Origin: Rhodoferax fermentans
Lineage (GTDB): Bacteria; Pseudomonadota; Gammaproteobacteria; Burkholderiales; Burkholderiaceae_C
NCBI RefSeq assembly: GCF_002017865.1
Contig: NZ_MTJN01000002.1
Span: 930,001 to 994,000 of the forward strand
DNA length: 64,000 nt
Reading direction: 5' to 3'
Shown: positions 19,211 through 28,639 of the stretch, piece after piece
Layout: each line of letters begins with the position of its first letter
Position numbering within the stretch: the first letter of the stretch is position 1
Program-made: the position numbers and the translations under genes
Notes under the pieces: generated by a model
Told to the model about the DNA's origin: nothing
What the model saw: the letters and a program-made list of their open reading frames with translations, nothing else
The model's database searches: none

Positions 19211-20630
19211 ATTAACTGTGATCTCGGTGGCCTGTGCCAGTGTGTTGTCAGCCTGCTCGCTGATCCCCACCTACGAGCGGCCTGCAGCACCCATCGCCAC
19301 CCAGTGGCCCACGGCAGCTGCGGCCACGGCCAGATCTGAAAAACAAAGCACCAGCCCCTTATGGAATAAGGGCTGGGAGGAGTTTTATACCGATATAACG
19401 GTGCAGCAGCTGATCCACACCGCACTGGCCAACAACCGTGATCTGCGGGTGTCGGTGCTCAACATCGAACAAGCCCGCGCCCAGCTGGGCCTGCGCCGTG
19501 CCGACCAGTTTCCGGCCGTCAACGCCACACTGAGCGGCTCGCGGGTGCCCAACAGCAGCGGCGGCATCACCAGCAGCTACACCGGTGGCTTGACCTTCAC
19601 CGCATACGAACTGGACTTTTTTGGCCGGGTCGCCAGCCTCAAGGAACAGGCCCTGGCCCAGTATCTGGCCACCTCCGAGGCCACCAAAACGGTGCAGATC
19701 AGCCTGATGGCCAGTGTGGCGCAAAGCTGGCTGAGCCTGTTGGCTGACGAAGATTTGCTGCGCACCTCGCGCCAGACCCTCGCCACGCGAGAAGAGTCTC
19801 TGAAACTCACCGAACTCAAACGCAGCCACGGTGCGGCGTCTGACCTGGAATGGCGGCTGGCGCAATCGCTGCTGGAAAGTGCCCGTGTCACCCTGGCACA
19901 ACAGCTGCAAAAACGCGCACAGGACGAAAATGCGCTGACCCTGCTGCTGGGCCAAAGCCTGCCTGAGGCCGCCCGCAACCAGCTGGCCCAAGGCCAACTC
20001 GACAGCCAACAGTTCCCCAACCTGCCCGCCGGGCTGCCATCTGACCTGCTGACCTATCGCCCCGATATCCGACAGGCCGAACAAAGCTTGCTGGCCAGCA
20101 ACGCCAACATTGGTGCAGCGCGCGCCGCGTTCTTCCCGCGCATCACACTCACCGCTGGCGCCGGGTCGGCCAGCAGCGAACTCTCGGGTTTGTTCAAGAG
20201 TGGCTCCTGGGGCTGGACCATGGCGCCCAGTCTGGTGTTGCCCATCTTCAACGCGGGCGCCAACCAGGCCAATTTGGACATCGCGCAGGCGACACGCGAC
20301 ATCGCGGTGGCGCAATACGAAAAAACCATCCAGAGCGCGTTTCGCGAGGTGGCCGATGCCCTGGCTGGCCAGGACACCCTGGCGCAACAGCTCCAGTCGA
20401 GTGAGGCGTTGCTGAAAGCAGAGAGTGAACGCACCCGTCTGACCAAACTGCGTTTTGACAATGGCGCGGCCAGCCAACTCGACTGGCTCGATGCCCAGCG
20501 CTCTCTGTTCACCACCCAGCAGTCTCTGGTGCAAACGCGCCTGGCGTATTTGCAGAACCAGGTCACCCTGTTCAAAAGCCTTGGGGGCGCCAATCCGGAG
20601 CTGAGCATCGAGCCTGGCAAGGCCCCCTGA
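19203..20630 (+). CDS. RND efflux outer-membrane lipoprotein (OprM/NodT family) with a repeat-derived insert
   Basis: Outer-membrane channel of the tripartite pump, 475 aa. The lipobox LSAC places Cys at residue 18. Two OEP repeats follow, with landmarks NNRDLRVSVLNIEQARAQLGLRRA, AYELDFFGRV and YRPDIRQAEQSLL. The start at 19203 overlaps the acrB-type stop by 8 bases. Residues 51-58 (SPLWNKGW) are encoded by a palindromic repeat copy, in the N-terminal linker just before the first conserved helix. The family normally has a short, variable Ala-rich stretch there, so the insert is probably tolerated. Confidence 0.93.
   Translation: MNKLTVISVACASVLSACSLIPTYERPAAPIATQWPTAAAATARSEKQSTSPLWNKGWEEFYTDITVQQLIHTALANNRDLRVSVLNIEQARAQLGLRRADQFPAVNATLSGSRVPNSSGGITSSYTGGLTFTAYELDFFGRVASLKEQALAQYLATSEATKTVQISLMASVAQSWLSLLADEDLLRTSRQTLATREESLKLTELKRSHGAASDLEWRLAQSLLESARVTLAQQLQKRAQDENALTLLLGQSLPEAARNQLAQGQLDSQQFPNLPAGLPSDLLTYRPDIRQAEQSLLASNANIGAARAAFFPRITLTAGAGSASSELSGLFKSGSWGWTMAPSLVLPIFNAGANQANLDIAQATRDIAVAQYEKTIQSAFREVADALAGQDTLAQQLQSSEALLKAESERTRLTKLRFDNGAASQLDWLDAQRSLFTTQQSLVQTRLAYLQNQVTLFKSLGGANPELSIEPGKAP
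19353..19374 (+). repeat. Palindromic repeat copy translated inside the oprM-type gene
   Basis: AGCCCCTTAT and ATAAGGGCT arms face each other around a short loop, inside an open reading frame that stays intact. The TAGCTA and AGAGGCC flanks are not conserved here, so only the core is visible. Confidence 0.75.
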
Positions 20631-20660
20631 AACACAGGCCTCTGAAGTGCATCGCCGACG

Positions 20661-20942
20661 CTAATCGGTGATCTTCACACCTTTCCAGAAGGCGACCCGG
20701 TCACGCACCTGGTCAGCCTCTGGTTTGGGGTCGGGGTAGTACCAGACCGCATCCGGATTCATCTCACCGTTGACCATCAGCGAGTAATAACTGGCCTGCC
20801 CTTTCCAGGCGCAGGAGCTTTTGTGGTTGCTGAAGTGCACAAACTCCCGGTTGAGTGAACTCGCCGGGAAATAGTGGTTGCCCTCCACCATGACGGTATC
20901 GTCGCTCTGTGCAATCACTGCACCGTTCCAGATCGCTTTCAT
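20661..20942 (-). CDS. DUF427 domain protein
   Basis: A 93-aa protein of the small DUF427 family. Typical parts are KAIWNGAVIAQSDDTVMVEGNHYFP, the tryptophan/cysteine segment SSCAWKGQASYYS, and AVWYYPDPKPEA. Its biochemical role is not established. It is convergent with the efflux operon with 30 bases between stops. Confidence 0.85.
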   Translation of the reverse strand: MKAIWNGAVIAQSDDTVMVEGNHYFPASSLNREFVHFSNHKSSCAWKGQASYYSLMVNGEMNPDAVWYYPDPKPEADQVRDRVAFWKGVKITD

Positions 20943-21005
20943 CTTCCATGTCCTTCACAAAAAGAGGTATTTGAACCGATGTCGCAGAGACACCACGACA
21001 ATCAC

Positions 21006-21033
21006 TTGCCAGCCCCAAAGACACCGCTATAAT
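21006..21033 (+). promoter_or_regulatory. Sigma-70-type promoter of rpsU
   Basis: A consensus TATAAT at 21028-21033 is preceded by TTGCCA at 21006-21011 with a 16-bp spacer. It lies about 120 bases upstream of the rpsU start, leaving a leader of roughly 115 nt. Confidence 0.7.
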
Positions 21034-21155
21034 GCTTGGCTTTGCTGGCAAAACTCCGCTGCCTGATCAACTTTTAAGCGGAGAAATTCGCAAGATCAAT
21101 TTTTGGCCCGATCTTCCAAACTTTGAAGTCTGCACCTTTTGGATTACTTGACTCC

Positions 21156-21368
21156 ATGACAACCATTCGTGTTAAAGAAAACGAGCCTTTTGACGTCGCT
21201 CTGCGCCGCTTCAAGCGCACCATTGAAAAACTGGGCCTCCTGACTGACTTGCGTGCACGCGAGTTTTATGAAAAGCCCACCGCTGAGCGCAAACGCAAGA
21301 AGGCTGCTGCAGTCAAGCGCAACTACAAGCGCATCCGCGCCATGCAGTTGCCCAAGAAGCTGTACTGA
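21156..21368 (+). CDS. rpsU: 30S ribosomal protein S21
   Basis: Small basic ribosomal protein of 70 aa, the exact family length. It starts [21 protein letters not shown], and the C-terminal half is rich in Arg and Lys ([19 protein letters not shown]). The ATG at 21156 was chosen by family length. The frame is open a little further upstream. A consensus promoter and an intrinsic terminator bracket it. Confidence 0.97.
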   Translation: MTTIRVKENEPFDVALRRFKRTIEKLGLLTDLRAREFYEKPTAERKRKKAAAVKRNYKRIRAMQLPKKLY

Positions 21369-21405
21369 TTCTGCTGACTCAGCCGGGCTACCAAGCCTGC
21401 AGACA

Positions 21406-21437
21406 AGCTCGCCGGGGACGCCCAGGCGGGCTTTTTT
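21406..21437 (+). terminator. Intrinsic terminator after rpsU
   Basis: AGCTCGCC pairs with GGCGGGCT (one G-T pair) around a short loop and is followed directly by six T. Confidence 0.85.
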
Positions 21438-21490
21438 CGTTCTGGCGTATCCAGACCTTTCATCCCAACAATTGACCAGGAGTCACCACC

Positions 21491-21937
21491 ATGTCCCTCA
21501 AAGACCAGATCACCGAAGACATGAAAACCGCCATGCGTGCCAAAGACAGCGTCCGGCTGGGCACCATCCGCCTGTTGCTGGCGGCCGTCAAACAAAAAGA
21601 GGTCGATGAGCGTGTGGTGGTCGACGATGTGACCTTGGTCGGCATTGTGGACAAGCTGATCAAGCAGCGCAAAGACTCAGTGGCCGCTTATGTTCAGGCC
21701 GAACGGCAAGACCTGGCGGACAAGGAAGCGGATGAAATCAAGGTGCTGGAAGCCTACTTGCCGCAGCGCCTGGGCGCTGACGAAATCACGGCTGCGGTGG
21801 CCTTGATTGTCAGCACACTGGGCGCCTCCGGGCCTGGTGACATGGGCAAAGTCATGGGAGCCGTCAAAACCCAACTCGCCGGCAAGGCCGACATGGCTTT
21901 GGTGTCGCAGGCGGTCAAGGCCGCGCTGGCAGGCTGA
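21491..21937 (+). CDS. GatB/YqeY domain protein
   Basis: YqeY-like protein of 148 aa. The family resembles the tRNA-binding tail of GatB amidotransferase. Conserved parts are MSLKDQITEDMKTAMRAKD, LGTIRLLLAAVKQKEVDER and EADEIKVLEAYLPQRL. The gene follows rpsU, an arrangement widely conserved in bacteria. A strong start context (AGGAGTCACCACC) precedes the ATG. Its precise role is unknown. Confidence 0.92.
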   Translation: MSLKDQITEDMKTAMRAKDSVRLGTIRLLLAAVKQKEVDERVVVDDVTLVGIVDKLIKQRKDSVAAYVQAERQDLADKEADEIKVLEAYLPQRLGADEITAAVALIVSTLGASGPGDMGKVMGAVKTQLAGKADMALVSQAVKAALAG

Positions 21938-21941
21938 CCGG

Positions 21942-21971
21942 GCAGCCCCAGACGGGGCTGCTTGGTTTTTT
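21942..21971 (+). terminator. Intrinsic terminator after the yqeY-like gene
   Basis: A perfect 8-bp stem, GCAGCCCC/GGGGCTGC, around AGAC is followed by TTGGTTTTTT. Its tail touches the stop codon of the convergent DUF1631 gene. Confidence 0.85.
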
Positions 21972-24244
21972 CAGGACCCGGCGTCGATGCTGTTGCGCAT
22001 CGCCGTGCGAACCACGGCGTCCAGCGCACCGTCCACCATGGAAGACTGGTCTGACACCACACGCAGCTTGCCCTCGGCCAGCATGCGTTCGTAAAAGCGC
22101 TGGGTCATGGACTGGGTTTTGCCACCCACATTGGTGAACAGGTACATGGTGCCGTGCGGACTGATCCAAGACAGCTGCACGCGCTGCCAGGCACCCGAGA
22201 GGTACAACTCGATCCAGGCCCCCACCGCCAACGGCACGGTGCTGGTTTGGGCCGGCAAGGACAACGGCGCCGACTTGGGCTGGTCTGCCACTTCTTCGTC
22301 CGCAAAATCCATGAAACCGGATGCCTTGGCCTCGGAAGGTGCCACCCAATGGTCCTGGCTGCCCATCAAGCTGGCATCGAGACCCTCCGGTGCAGCCGCC
22401 TCCTCCTGCGTGGCAGGCCTGAACGCCTGATGGTGCTGCTTCATCAAAACATCAAAAAAGACGCTGGTTTTGGTGGAAGGGTAACCAATCAGGCTCAGGC
22501 CTTCGCGCAGGCCCGACAGCAGCCGGGGTACCAGTTTGGTCAAACGACCAACATCTTTGCGTGTCAGATCAGGTTGCGCGCTCCACAACAGATCTGCAAC
22601 CAGTGCCTTGTAGGCACCTGGGTCGTCCGTCCCGGGCACGGCTTTGAGTTGCGCCTCTGCCATCACATGCGACCAAGGACCACACAAAAAGTCCAATACA
22701 TCCACAGGCACCCGGGACATACCCGACATCTTCATCATGTTGTTCGCCATCTGGGAAGCCAACAAATTGCGCTCCTCGGCGTAACCCAAAGCTGCGGCCG
22801 CACTTTGAATCTGGCTATTGACGGTCTCCCGCACCTCGGGGTTGTCCCACTCTTGCTGAAGCTGCTTGAGCGCTGCCTCAAAGGGCTGAACCCCCTCGAT
22901 ATTGAGCACCGCCAAGGGGCTGACATGCCGCTGCAAGGACAGCAGGAAAGCCTCAAAATCTGGATCAGTTTCTGAGCCAAACGCCAAACCCCGTTGCGAG
23001 ATTTCGTTCAACAACAGCCGCGCCGGGTGCGCCTTGTCAATGAAAAAACGCGGGTCAACAATCACCAGCCGCAGCAGTGCGGGCTCCAAGCGCTCAATGA
23101 TTTTCCTCACCTGGGGCAACAAGCGGGTGTCCTTGATCAGGTTCTCCGCCATCAGGGACACCACCTCCAGGCTCAGCACCTGGCTCATCGACTTGGCACT
23201 GCGCGTCAACTCTTCACGCACAACCGCACCCGGTGGTCGTGTGTCAGTCGCTCTGCCTTTGGGGGGGGCGGGGCGCTGCTGCATACGCAGCACCACCGTG
23301 TCAAGTTGCTGCATCTCCTGCAGGGCATCCAGGGCTGCTGGCAAGGTCGCCTGAAAAGCGGTTTCAGGACCATGCTCTGGCGACTGCCCACCCTCAAACT
23401 CACGCGCAAACTGCTGGGCAAACGCCTCTTTGGGACTGTCTGGCGGGCCATCAAGGTGACCCGACATCAACTGCCGCAACTTGTCCAGCGTCAGCACCGT
23501 TTGCCGGTATTCAGGGGTCCACACCGCCCGTTCGGCACGACCCGAACGACCATGATCCACCACCTCGGTCACCACCTCGGGGGTGCGAATCACGGTGAAG
23601 CCCACCCGCCGCACGTCCTGGCTTCGAAGCTGTTCTGACCATTGCAGATACGCCTCACGCAACGCACTACCCAGCGGGGCTGACAGGTGACGCAACCAGA
23701 TGGCACGCACCTGTGTCGGCACCCGCATCTCGTTCATGAGCTGTTGCAAGGCCTTGACATATGAGTCGGGGCGCAGCGGATTGTGTTCGGGGGAGACCCG
23801 ATCCAAGCCCACCAAAGCACACACAAAACTGTTGAATTCGGGCAAGGCCAGCCCGGCATCCAACAACACATGCTGCAACATGCGAGCCAGTTCCACGCGC
23901 TCCTGAACCTGGCTCTCATCCATCAGTTCAAGCTGATCCAAGCGCAAGGCTTGCTCACCCAAGACGCCGGATTTGGCCTGCGTGTCACCATGGCTGCGGA
24001 AGACCGCCAGCAAAATGGCCGGAAAACGCTCACACAGACTAAGTGTGTGTGACTCCATCAACTTGACACTGAGCTCCAGCTGGTCTCGCTCCAGAAAACC
24101 CCGAGCCGTGGACACCTCGGTGCGCAGGGTTTTGCGGGCCATGCCCAACACCTGCGACAACATGCTTGCACTCGTCCGCGCCGCCGACTCCAACAGGCTC
24201 TGGTAAATGGACAATCCAGGAATGGACGAATCAGCGGTCGACAT
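21971..24244 (-). CDS. DUF1631 family protein
   Basis: Large cytoplasmic-looking protein of 757 aa belonging to DUF1631, a family common in beta- and gammaproteobacteria and sometimes mislabelled thymidine phosphorylase. It is mainly helical, without a signal peptide or membrane segment. The C-terminal part (about residues 665-740) contains WIELYLSGAWQRVQLSWISP, which resembles PilZ-like modules of the family. That resemblance suggests a possible cyclic-di-GMP link but is not demonstrated. It starts 24 bases after the ettA stop on the same strand, so co-transcription is likely. Confidence 0.75.
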   Translation of the reverse strand: MSTADSSIPGLSIYQSLLESAARTSASMLSQVLGMARKTLRTEVSTARGFLERDQLELSVKLMESHTLSLCERFPAILLAVFRSHGDTQAKSGVLGEQALRLDQLELMDESQVQERVELARMLQHVLLDAGLALPEFNSFVCALVGLDRVSPEHNPLRPDSYVKALQQLMNEMRVPTQVRAIWLRHLSAPLGSALREAYLQWSEQLRSQDVRRVGFTVIRTPEVVTEVVDHGRSGRAERAVWTPEYRQTVLTLDKLRQLMSGHLDGPPDSPKEAFAQQFAREFEGGQSPEHGPETAFQATLPAALDALQEMQQLDTVVLRMQQRPAPPKGRATDTRPPGAVVREELTRSAKSMSQVLSLEVVSLMAENLIKDTRLLPQVRKIIERLEPALLRLVIVDPRFFIDKAHPARLLLNEISQRGLAFGSETDPDFEAFLLSLQRHVSPLAVLNIEGVQPFEAALKQLQQEWDNPEVRETVNSQIQSAAAALGYAEERNLLASQMANNMMKMSGMSRVPVDVLDFLCGPWSHVMAEAQLKAVPGTDDPGAYKALVADLLWSAQPDLTRKDVGRLTKLVPRLLSGLREGLSLIGYPSTKTSVFFDVLMKQHHQAFRPATQEEAAAPEGLDASLMGSQDHWVAPSEAKASGFMDFADEEVADQPKSAPLSLPAQTSTVPLAVGAWIELYLSGAWQRVQLSWISPHGTMYLFTNVGGKTQSMTQRFYERMLAEGKLRVVSDQSSMVDGALDAVVRTAMRNSIDAGS

Positions 24245-24267
24245 GGTGATTGATCCTCGTGGAGAGC

Positions 24268-25929
24268 CTACTTCAGCGCCTTGAAACGCATGCGTTTGGG
24301 TTTGGCACCCTCTTCACCCAGACGTTTTTTCTTATCCTCTTCGTAGTCGTGGTAGTTGCCGTTGTAGAAGGTCCACTGGCTGTCGCCCTCACAGGCCAGG
24401 ATGTGGGTGGCAATCCGGTCAAGGAACCAGCGGTCATGGCTGATGACCATGATGGACCCCGCAAACTCCAGCAAAGCGTCTTCCAGCGCACGCAAGGTTT
24501 CCACGTCCAGATCGTTGGAGGGTTCATCGAGCATCAGCACATTGCCGCCCGCAATCAGCGTCTTGGCCAGATGCAAGCGACCGCGCTCACCACCTGACAA
24601 CAAACCGACACGTTTTTGCTGGTCCGCACCATTGAAGTTGAAACGGCCACAGTAGGCCCGGCTGGCCATGGTGAACTTGCCGATGTTGAGCATATCGAGC
24701 CCGCCCGACACATCCTCCCAAACGGTTTTTTCGTTGGCCAGATCGTCACGGTTTTGGTCCACAAAGGCCATCTTGACGGTTTGACCAATCTTGACCGTGC
24801 CGCTGTCGGGCTGCTGCTGGCCGGAGATCATGCGGAACAAGGTGGACTTACCGGCGCCGTTGGGGCCGATGATGCCCACAATGGCGCCCGCAGGCACCTT
24901 GAAGCTCAGGTTGTCAATCAGCAGACGGTCACCAAAGGACTTGCTGACGTTGGTGAACTCAATGACCTCATTGCCCAAGCGGTCCGCCACCGGGATAAAG
25001 ATTTCATTGGTTTCGTTACGCTTCTGGTATTCAAAGTCAGACAGCTCTTCAAAACGGGCCAGACGGGCCTTGCTCTTGGCCTGACGTGCCTTGGGGTTCT
25101 GACGCGACCACTCCAACTCCTTCTTGAGGGTCTTGGCGCGCGACTCTTCACCCTTTTGCTCCTGCTCCAAGCGTGCCTGCTTTTGCTCCATCCAGGAGCT
25201 GTAATTGCCCTTGTAGGGAATACCAGCACCCCGGTCGAGTTCCAGAATCCACTCGGCCGCGTTGTCCAAGAAGTAGCGGTCATGGGTGATCGCCACCACG
25301 GTGCCGCTGTAACGCTGCAAAAACTGCTCCAACCAATCCACCGATTCGGCATCCAAGTGGTTGGTGGGTTCATCGAGCAACAACATGTCGGGGTGGCTCA
25401 GCAGCAGGCGGCACAGCGCGACACGGCGCTTTTCCCCGCCGGAGAGCACACCAATCACCGCATCCCAAGGCGGCAAGCGCAACGCGTCAGCCGCAATTTC
25501 CAATTGGTGCTCGGAGTCGGTGCCGGCGGTGGCGATGATCGCCTCCAGCTCGGCCTGTTCCGCCGCCAGCGCATCAAAGTCGGCATCTTCTGCACCGTAG
25601 GCGATGTACACCTCTTCCAGGCGCGCCTTGGCAGCAAACACCTTGCCCATGCCCGACTCGATGCTCTCGCGCACGGTCTGGGCCGGATCCAGTTGCGGTT
25701 CCTGCGGCAGGTAACCGATGTTGAGCCCGGCCATCGGAATGGCTTCACCTTCGATGTCCTTGTCCACACCGGCCATGATCTTCAGCAAAGTGGATTTGCC
25801 CGAACCGTTGGTGCCGAGCACACCAATCTTGGCACCCGGGAAGAAACTCAGCGAAATGTCTTTCAGGATATGCCGCTTGGGTGGCACGATCTTGCCAACG
25901 CGGTTCATCGAAAATACGTATTGAGCCAT
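24268..25929 (-). CDS. ettA: Energy-dependent translational throttle protein EttA (ABC-F)
   Basis: Ribosome-associated ABC-F ATPase that gates the first elongation steps according to the ATP/ADP ratio. The product is 553 aa against about 555 in E. coli. Two ABC domains are present, with Walker A motifs GTNGSGKSTLL and GPNGAGKSTLF and signatures LSGGEKRRVALCR and LSGGERGRLHLAK. The ABC-F form LLLDEPTNHLD and MLDEPSNDLD follow. The linker between the domains is charged. The start MAQYVFSMNRVGK at 25929 fits the family. The upstream in-frame extension to 26214 is rejected. Confidence 0.96.
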   Translation of the reverse strand: MAQYVFSMNRVGKIVPPKRHILKDISLSFFPGAKIGVLGTNGSGKSTLLKIMAGVDKDIEGEAIPMAGLNIGYLPQEPQLDPAQTVRESIESGMGKVFAAKARLEEVYIAYGAEDADFDALAAEQAELEAIIATAGTDSEHQLEIAADALRLPPWDAVIGVLSGGEKRRVALCRLLLSHPDMLLLDEPTNHLDAESVDWLEQFLQRYSGTVVAITHDRYFLDNAAEWILELDRGAGIPYKGNYSSWMEQKQARLEQEQKGEESRAKTLKKELEWSRQNPKARQAKSKARLARFEELSDFEYQKRNETNEIFIPVADRLGNEVIEFTNVSKSFGDRLLIDNLSFKVPAGAIVGIIGPNGAGKSTLFRMISGQQQPDSGTVKIGQTVKMAFVDQNRDDLANEKTVWEDVSGGLDMLNIGKFTMASRAYCGRFNFNGADQQKRVGLLSGGERGRLHLAKTLIAGGNVLMLDEPSNDLDVETLRALEDALLEFAGSIMVISHDRWFLDRIATHILACEGDSQWTFYNGNYHDYEEDKKKRLGEEGAKPKRMRFKALK

Positions 25930-26173
25930 AGGACTTGAAATGTTGCTTCTGTGAAAAAGCCCCATTATCGACGCTAGCGCAGCCGCAGTCACCGTGTCGT
26001 GCGACAATCGCCGCTGTTTCAGGACTTCAGTTACCTGAGACGTCAGCACCTTGCTGGGAGTTTCATCATGTGTGAGGCTCCGTTTTTGATCCCATCTGCC
26101 TTTGACTGAATTGTCGCGACAACGCGCCAAAACGGGCTGATGTCCTGGCACCCTGGATGGGGTGCACCTCACC

Positions 26174-27982
26174 ATGAAATTTGAAGAACTCAATCTGGCT
26201 CCGGCCATCATCAAAGCTGTGCTTGAGCAAGGCTATGAAAACCCCACGCCGATCCAAGCCCAGGCGATCCCGCTGGTGCTTGACGGCCACGACCTGTTGG
26301 GCGGCGCCCAGACTGGCACCGGCAAAACCGCTGCCTTTGTGCTGCCCATGCTCAACAAACTCTGCGCACAGGAAGCCCCTCGCAACAAGTTTGGTGGCAT
26401 CGGCATCCGCGCCCTGGTACTGACCCCCACCCGCGAGCTGGCAGCCCAGGTCGAAGAATCGGTGCAAACCTACGGCAAATACCTGGAGATCAGCTCGGCT
26501 GCCGTGTTTGGTGGTGTCGGCATGAACCCCCAAATCAGCCGCATGAAAAAAGGTGTGGACGTGCTGGTGGCCACCCCTGGCCGACTGCTCGACCTGATGC
26601 AACAAGGCATGCTCGACCTGGGTCAGGTACAGATCCTGGTGCTCGACGAAGCCGACCGCATGCTCGACATGGGCTTCATCCATGACGTGAAAAAAGTGCT
26701 GGCCGCCGTGCCCAAGGACAAACAAAGCCTGTTGTTCTCGGCCACCTTCAGCGACGAAATCCGTGAACTCGCCGCCACCCTGCTGAAAAATCCGCAAAGT
26801 GTGCAAGTCACCCCGCGCAACACCACGGTGCAACGCATCACCCAGCTGATCCACCCCGTGGGTCGTGGCAAGAAAAAGGCCTTGCTCGCCCACATCGTGC
26901 AAGAACACAACTGGAGCCAGGTGCTGGTGTTCACCCGCACCAAGTTTGGCGCCAACAATGTGGCTGAGTTTTTGACCAAAAACGGCATCAATGCCATGGC
27001 ATTACACGGCAACAAGAGCCAGACCGCGCGCACCCAGGCGCTGGCTGACTTCAAGAGCGGTGACGTGCGCGCCCTGGTGGCCACCGACATTGCCGCCCGT
27101 GGCATCGACATCGACGACCTGCCGCATGTGGTGAACTACGACATCCCCAATGTCTGCGAAGACTATGTGCACCGCATTGGCCGCACTGGCCGTGCTGGCG
27201 CCGAAGGCCAGGCGGTGAGCCTGGTGAGCCTGGACGAAGAAGGTTTCATGCAAGCCATTGAACGCTTCACCAAACAGGATATTCCGGTGCAAATCATTGC
27301 CGAGTTCATGCCCGAACCCGGTGAAAAAGCCGAACCCATCGCCATGGGCCGCCAGACCATCTGGGGCGGCGCTGGCAAACCACCGAGCCGTGACGTGATG
27401 ATGGCTGCCGCCAAGGCCGCCCGCACCGAGATGCTGACACGTGTGCGCGAAAGCAAGGGCCCAGGCGCCGCCCGCCCTGCCAATGGCGGCGGCAACGGTG
27501 GTGCAGGCCGTGGCCGCAGCGGTGGCGGTGGTGGTGGCCGAGGTCCCCGTCCGGCAGGTGGTGAAGGCCGCCCTGCCAACCCGCGCAACGACGGCAACTT
27601 TGATGCCGACGGTGGTGGCCGCAGCATGGAGCCACGCAGCCATTTGTCCGCCGCTGAACAAGCGGTGCGTGGCCCGGGTCAACGCCCGGCGCGTGGTTAC
27701 GGTGGTGGCAACGGCGGCGGTTACGGTGGCCCAGCCCCGGCACCCGCACGTGGTGCTGGTGGTCAGCCCGACCCGATGCGCACCAGCGTTGACATGATGT
27801 CTGACCGCGGCCCGCGTCGCAATGGTGGCGGTGGTTTTGGTGGCGGCAACCGCAATGCCGGCCCCGCAGGCGCAGGCTTTGGCAGTGGCCCAAGCCGCTC
27901 GGGCGGTGGCAACCGCTCCGGCAGCCGCGGTCGTTCCGGCGGCCCCGCTGGTGGTGGCTCACGTGGGCCCAGCAGCCGCTGA
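26174..27982 (+). CDS. rhlE: DEAD-box RNA helicase, RhlE type
   Basis: ATP-dependent RNA helicase of 602 aa. All core motifs are visible: Q-motif region [68 protein letters not shown] and [10 protein letters not shown]. After about residue 430 the protein becomes a long Gly/Arg/Pro-rich low-complexity tail with GGG and RGG-like runs, typical of betaproteobacterial RhlE and likely to bind RNA. ATG 26174 is chosen over 26162 because MKFEELNL is the family start. Confidence 0.94.
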   Translation: MKFEELNLAPAIIKAVLEQGYENPTPIQAQAIPLVLDGHDLLGGAQTGTGKTAAFVLPMLNKLCAQEAPRNKFGGIGIRALVLTPTRELAAQVEESVQTYGKYLEISSAAVFGGVGMNPQISRMKKGVDVLVATPGRLLDLMQQGMLDLGQVQILVLDEADRMLDMGFIHDVKKVLAAVPKDKQSLLFSATFSDEIRELAATLLKNPQSVQVTPRNTTVQRITQLIHPVGRGKKKALLAHIVQEHNWSQVLVFTRTKFGANNVAEFLTKNGINAMALHGNKSQTARTQALADFKSGDVRALVATDIAARGIDIDDLPHVVNYDIPNVCEDYVHRIGRTGRAGAEGQAVSLVSLDEEGFMQAIERFTKQDIPVQIIAEFMPEPGEKAEPIAMGRQTIWGGAGKPPSRDVMMAAAKAARTEMLTRVRESKGPGAARPANGGGNGGAGRGRSGGGGGGRGPRPAGGEGRPANPRNDGNFDADGGGRSMEPRSHLSAAEQAVRGPGQRPARGYGGGNGGGYGGPAPAPARGAGGQPDPMRTSVDMMSDRGPRRNGGGGFGGGNRNAGPAGAGFGSGPSRSGGGNRSGSRGRSGGPAGGGSRGPSSR

Positions 27983-27987
27983 GCCAC

Positions 27988-28018
27988 ATAACAAAGGGGC
28001 TTGAAGCCCCCTTGTTAT
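27988..28018 (+). terminator. Intrinsic (possibly bidirectional) terminator after rhlE
   Basis: ATAACAA and GGGGCTT pair with AAGCCCC and TTGTTAT around a tight loop, with one A-C mismatch. The hairpin follows the rhlE stop by five bases, and a T-rich stretch comes after. Confidence 0.8.
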
Positions 28019-28036
28019 TCAGTCTTTTAGCACTCC

Positions 28037-28066
28037 AGCCCTTGATTCATAAGGGCTGATAGCTAT
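28037..28066 (-). repeat. Palindromic repeat between rhlE and cupin gene
   Basis: AGCCCTT and AAGGGCT arms around GATTCAT are followed by GATAGCTAT. In minus orientation this is the usual AGCTAT flank. It lies just beyond the rhlE terminator. Confidence 0.8.
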
Positions 28067-28117
28067 TTAATCTGTAGTTGACAACCACACCAGCAGCTGC
28101 TGGTGTGATGGCTTTGG

Positions 28118-28501
28118 TTAGCTGCGCACAAACAGGGTCACCAGCTCGTCAGGTCCAACCTGGCGGCTCCAGTGGCCGTGCACGCTGGCGTCAAAGCTTT
28201 GGCCTTCGGGCACCACGTCGGCCGAGTAAAAGTGTTCACCGGCCTTGAAAATGCGCGAGCTGCCGTCCTGCAGGAAAATCTCCATCTGGCCACCCAGAAT
28301 AAACACCCACTGCGGGTCAGTGGTGCAATGCATTCCGCTGACAAAACCCACCGGGCTGTGGCGCAGCTGCATACCACCAGAGGGCATCAGGGCCGACAAG
28401 GCCACCTGGGGCTTGACGGGGTCCAGCGCAACGGTTTCCTCGCGAAAACGGGCGCGGCCATCGGTATCGGTGAACAAAACGACTTTGGTAAACGCAGGCA
28501 T
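28118..28501 (-). CDS. Cupin-domain protein
   Basis: Single-domain cupin of 127 aa. The barrel is suggested by CTTDPQWVFILGGQMEIFLQDG and AGEHFYSADVVPEGQSFDA, the positions of the two cupin motifs. Only part of the usual metal-binding His/Glu set is evident (histidines at HSPVG, MHCTT and GEHF). The substrate or role cannot be assigned. It is a single gene between rhlE and gloA. Confidence 0.7.
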   Translation of the reverse strand: MPAFTKVVLFTDTDGRARFREETVALDPVKPQVALSALMPSGGMQLRHSPVGFVSGMHCTTDPQWVFILGGQMEIFLQDGSSRIFKAGEHFYSADVVPEGQSFDASVHGHWSRQVGPDELVTLFVRS

Positions 28502-28639
28502 GATCTACTCGGGTTGGTTGAAAATAGGCGCCATTATTCCCCAACCATGGCCTGAAAACGGCCCAAGACCCTGGTTTGCTAACGCGATATAGCCAACTCT
28601 TGATTTCACCCCTTGTTTCAATTTTTTTAAGCTTCCACC

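Noticed and set aside
27480-27970. Direct DNA repeats in the rhlE 3' part
   Set aside because: Explained by the Gly/Arg-rich protein tail and biased codon use, not an independent repeat element.
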